Below, one piece after another: positions 56,360 through 64,000 of a stretch of DNA of 64,000 nt. How positions within the stretch are numbered: position 1 is the stretch's first letter; every line of letters begins with the position of its first letter. Under the pieces are notes generated by a model that made no database searches, had not been told where the DNA came from, and worked only from the letters and a program-made list of their open reading frames with translations. Source of the DNA: Chrysoporthe austroafricana (lineage: Eukaryota; Ascomycota; Sordariomycetes; Diaporthales; Cryphonectriaceae); the NCBI GenBank assembly GCA_001051155.2, contig JYIP02000001.1:186001-250000 (forward strand), read 5' to 3'. The position numbers and the translations under genes are program-made.

Positions 56360-58706
56360 GGCGCAGCCTGCTGGGCCTGCTAGGGGGGGGGGAGGTTTAC
56401 TAGATATGACAGGAGGCCGTGTGAGCCGGCCGGCCCTCCCCACGTAGCCTGCACCTGTTCAGCTGGTGGGGTGGGCAGGGCCGCTGGGACGCAGACCGTT
56501 GTCACTTGGCGAGCTGCTGGTGCCAAACGCTACTACTAAGTATGTACTACTGGGTGGGCGTGCCCGGGGGAGCACCACAGCTGGCATCCAGGGTGGCATG
56601 GACGGTTCAGGTGGCGTGTTAGCATCAGCCTGGTTGAGAGGGTGGAGCAGCAGTAACAGGAAGCGAATGCAAGGGCCGTTGGCCGTGCTCTCATCTTGCG
56701 CTACAGTATAGTGAAGAGCAGTTCCTGCAGGCGTTCGGGTCTCGGCAGCAGTCCCGCCGTCTCAACGTCTGTCTCATCCCCAGCCACGAGCACTCACTCG
56801 CTCGTAATTCCTCTGACAAAAGTCTAGATCTGTGTGCAAGGACAAGAAGCCTTCGAAGCTTCGAGGAATGAATACCCTCTCCCACATCCGCTCCCAGGGG
56901 TACTGTACGGCTTCTGGTTGGTAACTGCTTGAGGGAGCGTTAGCTGCTGACAAGCGCTCAAAGCAGCATATGCAGTGTGAAAGGGGGGGCCCAAAGTTCC
57001 AACAAAGGGCTGCCCTGCCTAGGCCGCCAACAGAAACGGCCCAGCGCAGTAACGACACCGATGGGCCGAGGCCGTTGTGCCAAAGTTGGGCATAAGCAGC
57101 CTATACTTACTGCTCCTTTGCTACGTGTTGACCCTAAGTTAGGACGGACGTACTATGTAGGCGCCCCCCCCGGAGGTTACGCAACGTTTCTGCGAGAATT
57201 GTTGGCCGCCTTTGACTCGCTGTCGGGCCCCATCTGCTAGTTTTTAGTTTCTTTCTGTTTCTTTGGTGGTTTTTTTTCCCCCTCTTCCTGGGCCATCACC
57301 TCGCCGTCATGATTCAGGCTGGCGCAGAGAGGTCAAGAGACGAAACGGCCGAGGCGCGTGCATGGACCTGTTCATCTCGTAAAGCAAACCCACAAAAAAT
57401 TCTCCGCCGTCAAAACTTTGCAGCACAAACTTTATTCCACTGCCTGGGAGGAGGAGGAGGGGTGGCGGCGCGTGGTTCAGGGGGGCGGAAGAGGCGGATC
57501 GCTGTGGGTTTAGTTTCGATCGACCGGGTCGTCCCAGCCCTGGGCAAAATCATCCGGATCCCCATCATTGGTCACTACGCCCCATAGGAGGACCGTCCCA
57601 AGGCGGTCCGCCCTGACGACATGGGCCACAGATGGGGAGGGGGAGGGCTCGACAGCCCCTACTGGCTGGCTGCTAATCTCGGCGCTGCTGTGGCCCCCGG
57701 GAATCCTCCTCTCACCTTTCCGAGATCCCTTGACGCCAACACATGGCACATACCGCGCGCACGAGGGAATGTGCCTGTCAGCGATACGACGCTAGGCTTA
57801 TACGTACCTGAATGTCGACAAGGATACGGTCCGTACCTTGCAGATGGGAGGTGAGCCCAGCCGATCGCAACATCCCGCTCACCCACACACACACATACAC
57901 ACTCTCTCTCTTTCTCTCTCTCTCTGTCTTGGAGTTTATCCCCCAGCAGCACCCATGCCAGTAGTCGGTGAACCAGTTGCCCATCTTCCTCCTCGGACGC
58001 CCCCTGGCGGCCTGGACTGCTTTCCTTGGATGGCTTCTGTTTTGTTTCTAGGCTCCCTGCTGGCCCGGTGTCTACGAGCAAGGTCGAGGCACGGTAGGTA
58101 CTACTATACTATACTATAGCAGATGGGCTCGAAGCCAGCCCGGGCTGGAGCCTGATGATGAAGAGGCCTCTTTGGCTACCTTGTCACTTGTATCTGTGGG
58201 CACCATGGTCCATGCTGGTGTGTCCAAGAGAGGCCTGGGCTGCTGCAGAGTCATGCCCGGTGGAACCCCCTCTCCTCCTCTCTACCATTTTTCCCGCCGT
58301 CGAATAATCCCCCGAGGGCTGAGCCCCCCATAATAAATGACAGTGCCCCCCCTGGTCTACTCGCTTATTACTCTGTTCCTACGGATCCTGTCTTTCTTGT
58401 TCCTCATCAACAAAACCCTCCCTGGCCCTCTCTGGAGTTTGATCACCCCCTTGGGTACTCTTCAACCATTCATTCCTTTATCCGAACGAGCAGTGCTCAC
58501 GTTCATTTTCGCAACGAGACGACAAGATATCACACGGTCTTTCCAGACATTTCCCACGCAGATCATATCCCGGCGTGGCTTGATCAAGACATCACTCGAG
58601 ACAACACGGCAGTAGTAGCCATTCCAGAGCATTCAGCCTCGCAGCCCCTCATTATCCGGAGTGTCCCTATCGGGAAGAGAAGAAAACACCACGCAGATTC
58701 GGCATC
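56360..58706. other. Intergenic region with microsatellite
   Basis: About 2.3 kb without a supported gene. A CA then CT dinucleotide microsatellite lies at about 57881-57930. Short frames show no motif. Confidence 0.45.
57881..57930. repeat. CA/CT dinucleotide microsatellite
   Basis: A run of CA repeats passes directly into CT repeats with single interruptions. Confidence 0.85.
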
Positions 58707-59567
58707 ATGAAGTCCACAAACGTTCTCATCGCGGCCCTGGCCTCGACGGCCGCCGCCCAGCCTCACGCCCACGGCCACGCCCACCAGCATCTGGCTCGTG
58801 AGCACCAGCACCAGCACGAGCACGCCAAGCGCGTGCTCGAGACCGAGGTGGTCGTCGAGTGGGTGACGGAGACTGTCACCGAGCTGATCGAGGGCACGGC
58901 CACGCAGTGGATCACCCCCAGCGCCGCGATCCAACCCGCTACCACCTTCGCAACACTCACCTCTTCCTCTGCCGCCTCCTCCTCGAGCCAGGACGCCGGC
59001 CAGTTCTACGAAGGCCCCTCCTCCAGCACCGCCTCCAGCGTTGTGGTCGAGCCCATGGAGACGGTCGCAGCCCCCAGCACGTCCTCTACGTCCGTTGTTC
59101 CGGCCCCCACAACCACCTCGACCTCCTCCGCATACGTCGCTCCCGTCGAGGCCACTACGTCCAGCATCATCTCAACGCCGGCTGTTGTTGAGCCCACCAG
59201 CACGTCTACGACTGCAGAGGCTGCCGCCACTACCGCATCTTCCTCCGGAGTCAGCACGGGGTGGAAGATCACCTGGATCGGACCCACCACCGGTGCTTAC
59301 ACTTCCTGCGGAGCGATCTATCAGGCCGACAGCATGTTCGTGGCAGTCGACCCTAGCGTCCTTCCCGCCTGTAGCACCGACGGCACCGGTACGGCCATGA
59401 CCATCACGGCCAACGGCAAGACCATCTCGGCGTATGCCATCGACAAGTGCATGGGTTGTGACGCGACCCACATCGATGTCGCCACGGCCGTCTACGAGGC
59501 CCTCGGCTGGGATACCAGCGATGGCGGCATGCACGACACGGGAGACATCACCTGGACCATCAGCTAA
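58707..59567 (+). CDS. Secreted double-psi beta-barrel (RlpA/expansin-like) protein
   Basis: Intronless, 286 residues. The signal peptide MKSTNVLIAALASTAAAQP is followed by a His-rich stretch (HAHGHAHQHLAREHQHQHEH) ending in AKR, a likely Kex2 site at residues 41-42. Then comes VLETEVVVEWVTETVTELIE and a long Ser/Thr/Ala-rich linker, probably O-glycosylated. The C-terminal domain (about residues 190-286) has SCGAIYQADSMFVAVDP, AYAIDKCMGCDATHIDVA and ends in GDITWTIS, a double-psi beta-barrel like expansin domain 1, RlpA and the Asp f 7 allergen family. It should act at the cell wall or in the medium; no catalytic activity is established for the family. Confidence 0.88.
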   Translation: MKSTNVLIAALASTAAAQPHAHGHAHQHLAREHQHQHEHAKRVLETEVVVEWVTETVTELIEGTATQWITPSAAIQPATTFATLTSSSAASSSSQDAGQFYEGPSSSTASSVVVEPMETVAAPSTSSTSVVPAPTTTSTSSAYVAPVEATTSSIISTPAVVEPTSTSTTAEAAATTASSSGVSTGWKITWIGPTTGAYTSCGAIYQADSMFVAVDPSVLPACSTDGTGTAMTITANGKTISAYAIDKCMGCDATHIDVATAVYEALGWDTSDGGMHDTGDITWTIS

Positions 59568-62500
59568 ATAGCGAAACCGCACGGCTGGAACAGACCGGGC
59601 CAGTTTCTCCTGCTCTACGCTTAAAGCTCCATCAAGGAGGCACCTGACGAATTTCCTTTCCGTCCCCGACCACAACACGGGCATCATTTTTGGGTTGTGA
59701 TGCCAGGAACAATTCGGTATGATACCAAACGAACATCGTTCGCCAAGAGAACAGCGGCGCCTAGGTGGCCTGGAAAAGCTCTTGGGGTTGATTTTCATTT
59801 CTCGACAGGGGCGCGACCACGTCTAGGGCACTCTCACACTCGGTGAGAAGAGCTCGCTGGCAGTGGTCCGTCCCACCTACGAGCCCCCGTCCTTATCCTT
59901 TGCTTTTTGAGGCGGGGGTATTGATGACACGCTTGCATAGACTCCCGAGGTCAGCATAACTTCTAGTGTGTACATATAACGCTTATTCGCATGAAGAAAT
60001 TGATGGTGGTGAACCCAATGGTCACTTAGCCTGTATTTGCTCTCATCCCTCGTTTATTCGAGTCCTCTTTCGTGTCTTGCCAGTGCCTTGATGAAGAGAT
60101 GTGTCGGTCTGTGCATGTCGGTCTGTGCATAGCAACCCCTCTTTCACAGGACGCAGCGCTGCCCAATATGAGAGATGGTCAGTCTGCCGACCTGGCTTCG
60201 GCGATCCCCACTAGGCTCACCTTGAGGAGCAAGCGCTGTCGAGGACCGACCTTTGCGTGGCTCGCCACCACACCAGGTGGACACTTCCCAGACATGTTCC
60301 CAGTCTCCAATCGGTATTCGGACCCGAGACCTGTGCCAACCGCCGCCATGTCTCGGACACCCAGCCGCCATTTGAACTTCCCAAGGGTGTGGTGGCGGAT
60401 GTTAATGGGCTGGCGGGAGGATGACACGGTGAGCAAGCCTCTGCCCTATGTACACCGACTGGCCTGACATGTTGACTGCGTCCATGCTCGGGAGATTACC
60501 CAGGGAGCAGACGACTGGTATTGGCCAAGCCAGTCTCCTTCAGCACTCACAGTCCGCTGCAGGCTAGCCTGGGACTGTTCGGGCTGCGCTCAGCCTCCAC
60601 GTGCATTTGTTGGGAATACCTAGGTACCTAGTAAGTAACAGGTTTGGCTCGAAACACCGGCGTGATGTGACATCAAAGGCAGGCCCTTGTCATCCGGCTC
60701 AAGCCACAGCCAGAAGGGCACCAGGCCACGCCACGCCTCCACGCCGTTCACCCTCAGCTTTCAGGATCTTGGGTCGCTCAGGCGTGGTATTACACTCCAC
60801 GCTGAAATCTACCCACTTTGAAAGCAGTGTCTTCCTTTCTTGTCTTTCCAGGCTATGATTCACCTACCGCTTTGCACCATCTTCAAGGCGACAATTGATG
60901 TACTTTCTATAATTACAGTGGCGGGTGACTTAGATCCGCATCTATTTTTCGCTTCAAAAAGGGCTTCCCAAGACGACCCGGGACTTTTAGCCTAACTTCT
61001 GCACTTGTCGACTTAAAGCCTGCATTTATATGCGGGGCGCTCTTCCTCTATTACCATGTAGAAGACGTACAAAGGTGCTTGGATGCGGGCCTGAGGATAT
61101 ACAGCAGCGGCATCACGTTCGTTTCGTTGCGTTCACTAACTAGCCAATACAATCTGCCTACCCACGTAGACATCGGTATATCTTACAGGAAGATTACTGC
61201 AGGTCATGTTTCACACATCGTAGATGATATTCTCATCTGAGCACTCAAGAGCTTTTAGTGTCGGGGACAGCGCACAGATGTGGCCAACGAACTCAAAGGT
61301 GGAAGTGAATTGGCTCACTTGTTGTCGGCGTTGATACCATAGCTTTCGGTTGAGACTTATGCGACGTACCATTTAAAGCTCTAATAGTGGATAATCGTGG
61401 GCTTCAGTCTAAGATTATAGGCTTCGCTTTGCCGAAGGCCCATCAGCGAGCGTCTTCGTCCCGAACCTCTAAGGTCCTATCCTCGTTCTCCAGCAACGTA
61501 TGAAAGGTATGGGCCTTACCTGTCGGCCGATTGTGACCATGGCGGTATCGCTCCAGAACATCTACCCATTAATGCGGAGATATGACTGAGGGGTGCCCCT
61601 ATTCATAGATGAGCCCGCACCCAACCTCACCAGGAACTCGCTCATAGACATGTACCAGGCGCCAGTGCCTATCTACTTCGATGCGGAGGCTGTTCTGATT
61701 ATTTTCATGACCCAAACTTAAGTTCCCGGTGGGTTCGCATCATGTTGTAGACAATTTGGGAGGCAGTCTGTGAACCCCCTAGCAGCCTTGCACTCCTTAC
61801 CACTGCAGATGCGTTGTGTGAAGCCAAGGGGTCTCCAGGTCTTGCCGTGCTTGTCCGTTGTATTGTGGACTGTTTGTTCAGGTGACCCTTGGGTAGTAGA
61901 TGGATGAGGTGAGAATATGATGAGGTTCGATCTTGGCAGCCTGGACGTCCCGGGAGCGAAAATTACACAGGTAAACCTGGTACAAGAAGTTTGAATGAGC
62001 GAATGCTTTCTCTTCTCGTTCAAGAACTTGGGTCGCCGATAAGGAGTTGTACGTGTGGATAGACGTCGGGAAGCAGTTAATACATGGTTGGTTCCGTAGG
62101 GAGACAGACCCCCCAAAGTGTTTTACTAGTAGGATCTCGCTAGTGACTAAAGCAGTGACACGAACTTGGGCAGAGCTTTTTTTTTTTTTTACAAATGCCT
62201 ATTCCCACAATTCCTCAATTCCTAGGCTAGCATGCTCAGGTGATGTATAAAGCAGCGTCAGATTCGAGTTTATTCGCGGATACCTAACCGTGTGATGTGG
62301 AATTAGGAAATTCTCAAGCACAGTCATCCAATTTGTGATACTGTCCACTACATGCTGAGAGACATGACCGGAATCGTCACGGAATCGTCACGGAATCAGC
62401 CAAACAGCCTGCCGTCAGGTCCCCTGGCTGACTCTGAGAAGACATTCAAACTCCATAAAGGGGCCCCTTTAATGCGCCATGAAGACCAAGAACCTCGCCT

Positions 62501-62671
62501 TGGTGAACAAGTCCTTACCCTAAGGACAGACCGCCATCCTGAAGAAACGCCGGGAACCATGCATACGGAGCGCCTAGGATTTATCAATCCATCAAGGAGA
62601 ACGGGAAGTAGTCTAGACGAACGAACATTCTAGCCGCGGCCCTAAACTGCTGTCGCGCCTCGAGTGCCCCC
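59568..62671. other. Long intergenic region, no gene seen
   Basis: About 3.1 kb. Frames of 131-132 codons at 60072-60467 (plus) and 61718-62116 (minus) have no motif. Noted: palindromic TACCTAGGTACCTAG near 60617, a T run near 62177-62191, and an 11-bp GGAATCGTCAC direct repeat at about 62370-62397. Confidence 0.45.
62370..62397. repeat. 11-bp direct repeat
   Basis: GGAATCGTCAC is present twice in tandem and begins a third, incomplete copy. Confidence 0.7.
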
Positions 62672-63469
62672 CTAAAAATCCATGGGCGGGTGGTTGTGAG
62701 GCGGAGAACCGTTGGGGTGATACCGGACCTCAAATATGTTGGTCCCCTGGCCGGTCTCGCCGAGGATGAAGCCGAACTCGCACCCGGTCTTCTTGCTGGT
62801 GCGCTTGCGGTAGGGCTTGCGCAGCTGGCCGCTCTTGGTGCGGATGAGCGTCTCGCCGTTCTCGTCCTGGATCTTGTACCGTGCCTCGCCGCCCAAGGCA
62901 CAGCGGATAGCGACGCGGACCCTCTCCCCAGGCTTCTGGGTGGAGCGGAGGGTGGCGCATTTATAACCGTGCTCCTTGGCCCACAGGTTGATGTTGTCCA
63001 GCAGGCCTTCCAGCGGCTTCTTGGCGCCGAAGTTGGGACGGAACTGCATGCCCAGGGGCGGGTAGGCCATGTCAGGCGGGTCGCGGTCTTCGTCGTCGTC
63101 TTCGTCGTCCTCGTCACCCTCGCCTCCCTCCGGATCGCCGCTGTTGTCTATGGCCAGCTGCAGGCGCTCCTCGGTGAAGCTGACCTGGTTCTGGAGGTGC
63201 TGCTCGCGCTGGACCATGCGATCGTTGAGCTCCTGCTGGCGGTTCATCATGAGCTGGGTGAGCTCGAGGAGCTTGGTCACGTTGTCCTCGAGGCGCTGGA
63301 ACCGGCGGCCGTCGATGACGATCTGGCGGTCCGCGTTGGGAGGGCGGCCTGGGCCATGGTGGTGAGCCGTCGGCGACTGCTGGACCCCCATCCCCTGCTG
63401 CAAGACGGCGCTGGCCGTGCTAGCGACCTGCACCTGCTGCTGGTGGAGCGCGGCAAGGTTTGGATCCAT
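62672..63469 (-). CDS. FAR1/WRKY-GCM1-like DNA-binding-domain protein
   Basis: Intronless, 265 residues, start MDPNLAALHQQQ (a longer frame to 63520 begins without ATG). Residues 1-35 are Gln/Ala-rich; GPGRPPNADR resembles an AT-hook core. Residues about 60-108 form a coiled coil (LEDNVTKLLELTQLMM, LNDRMVQREQHLQNQ), followed by an acidic run. Residues about 150-265 hold the domain: INLWAKEHGYKCATLRST, VRVAIRCALGG, KPYRKRTSKKTGCEFGF and a final HPNGSPPHNHPP. The C...C...C...HxH spacing fits a FAR1-type zinc finger, related to the WRKY-GCM1 fold found in Mutator-like transposases and in domesticated transcription factors. No transposase core is present. The minus-strand frame is preferred to its large antisense frame because the motif lies here. 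Confidence 0.8.
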   Translation of the reverse strand: MDPNLAALHQQQVQVASTASAVLQQGMGVQQSPTAHHHGPGRPPNADRQIVIDGRRFQRLEDNVTKLLELTQLMMNRQQELNDRMVQREQHLQNQVSFTEERLQLAIDNSGDPEGGEGDEDDEDDDEDRDPPDMAYPPLGMQFRPNFGAKKPLEGLLDNINLWAKEHGYKCATLRSTQKPGERVRVAIRCALGGEARYKIQDENGETLIRTKSGQLRKPYRKRTSKKTGCEFGFILGETGQGTNIFEVRYHPNGSPPHNHPPMDF

Positions 63470-64000
63470 GGTCACAGAGGTAGGGAGGAGTTCTGAAGGG
63501 GTAGAGGGTGGTGCAAACACCGGGTAATGGCCGGTGTTAGGGCTGTGGGCTGTCCAAGGCGCTATCTTGACCGGGACCCTGATCTGTTGACTCAGCTGGA
63601 CGCGTACCCGGGAGCGCTGGGCGGCTCTGGGTATATAGGTGAGGAGAAGGGAGTGTGCTGTGGCCAGGGAGGTGGAGCTCGATGGGCTCCTTGGTGGGAT
63701 TTTTGATGGATGCTCAGGGCCCGGCCGGTGGAGGGCAGCTCAACTGAGCCGGCGATGGCCTGGGACAGCATGTCAGATGGCAGGTCGCGTCACAGAGATG
63801 ATGGATGGCGATGTTTGTTATGGTGTTGTCTTACTGCAGTGTATAGGACAGCGTCCCTTCTTAGACCCTGTGAAAATGAGAAGACGCGTCTTCAATATGG
63901 GACTGATTGGGCGGTGCACGAGGGCAAAATCCCAGTGCGAGTAGCAGATGTCGGCGGCGGTGGGTTTTGGGAGGAATCTACAATTGACACACCGGGAGGA
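63470..64000. other. Upstream region of FAR1-like gene to window edge
   Basis: Presumed promoter. A plus-strand frame of 101 codons at 63639-63944 has no motif; no other gene is seen before the edge. Confidence 0.4.
63632..63637 (-). promoter_or_regulatory. TATA-like element of the FAR1-like gene
   Basis: TATATA about 165 nt upstream of the start codon at 63469; the sequence is symmetrical, so direction is assumed from context. Confidence 0.35.

Noticed and set aside
62690..63496. 268-codon open frame on the plus strand opposite the FAR1-like gene
   Set aside because: It is the antisense shadow of a GC-rich gene; the recognisable finger motif and a proper ATG lie on the minus strand.
1..64000. 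CRISPR arrays, prokaryotic operons, rRNA genes, intact transposons
   Set aside because: None seen: the genes have spliceosomal introns, no regularly spaced repeats with unique spacers occur, and no transposase, reverse transcriptase or terminal repeats were recognised.

Overview
The window looks like nuclear DNA of a filamentous ascomycete (Pezizomycotina, most likely Sordariomycetes). The support is: short GT-AG introns of about 45-100 nt, a hybrid polyketide synthase-nonribosomal peptide synthetase (PKS-NRPS), a Pth11-like seven-helix receptor, and families typical of moulds (dysferlin-domain/Mug65-like protein, Axl2-like cadherin-fold protein, double-psi beta-barrel secreted protein). The species cannot be fixed from the sequence alone. 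All calls were made by eye from translations, motifs and splice-site phase. No database search was run.

Left part (1 to about 24 kb), accessory in character. A PKS-NRPS reading rightwards is cut by the left edge; its order is KS-AT-DH-cMT-(ER remnant)-KR-ACP-C-A-T-R and it ends at 12151. It is followed by a gene-poor, AT-rich stretch, then a Pth11-like receptor (minus), an Fe(II)/2-oxoglutarate dioxygenase of the phytanoyl-CoA family with an SCP2-like N-terminus (plus) and a GABA/choline-type amino-acid permease (minus). This is the right flank of a probable secondary-metabolite cluster: an assembly line, a candidate tailoring oxygenase, a candidate transporter and a candidate receptor. Membership of the last three is inferred from position only. 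Two motifs in the megasynthase are abnormal: the condensation domain reads HPxxxDG instead of HHxxxDG, and the methyltransferase has lost its glycine-rich SAM loop.

Middle (24-34 kb). A SUB1/PC4 coactivator (minus) and a PXA-PX-nexin-C membrane protein (plus) share a divergent promoter. A small cysteine-rich secreted protein (minus) follows, set in gene-poor DNA.

Right part (34-64 kb), mostly conserved core genes in more GC-rich DNA: the splicing factor PRP6, a small membrane-anchored helical protein, a dysferlin-domain protein, a mitochondrial KH/PPR-like RNA-binding candidate, a PP2C phosphatase of the PTC2/PTC3 type, an Axl2-like cell-surface protein, an EFM6-like lysine methyltransferase, a His-rich double-psi beta-barrel secreted protein and a protein with a FAR1/WRKY-GCM1-like zinc-finger domain. 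Intergenic stretches carry simple repeats (ACCTT, a 15-bp minisatellite, GCTCGC, CA/CT) and at least two weak traces of possible gene remnants.
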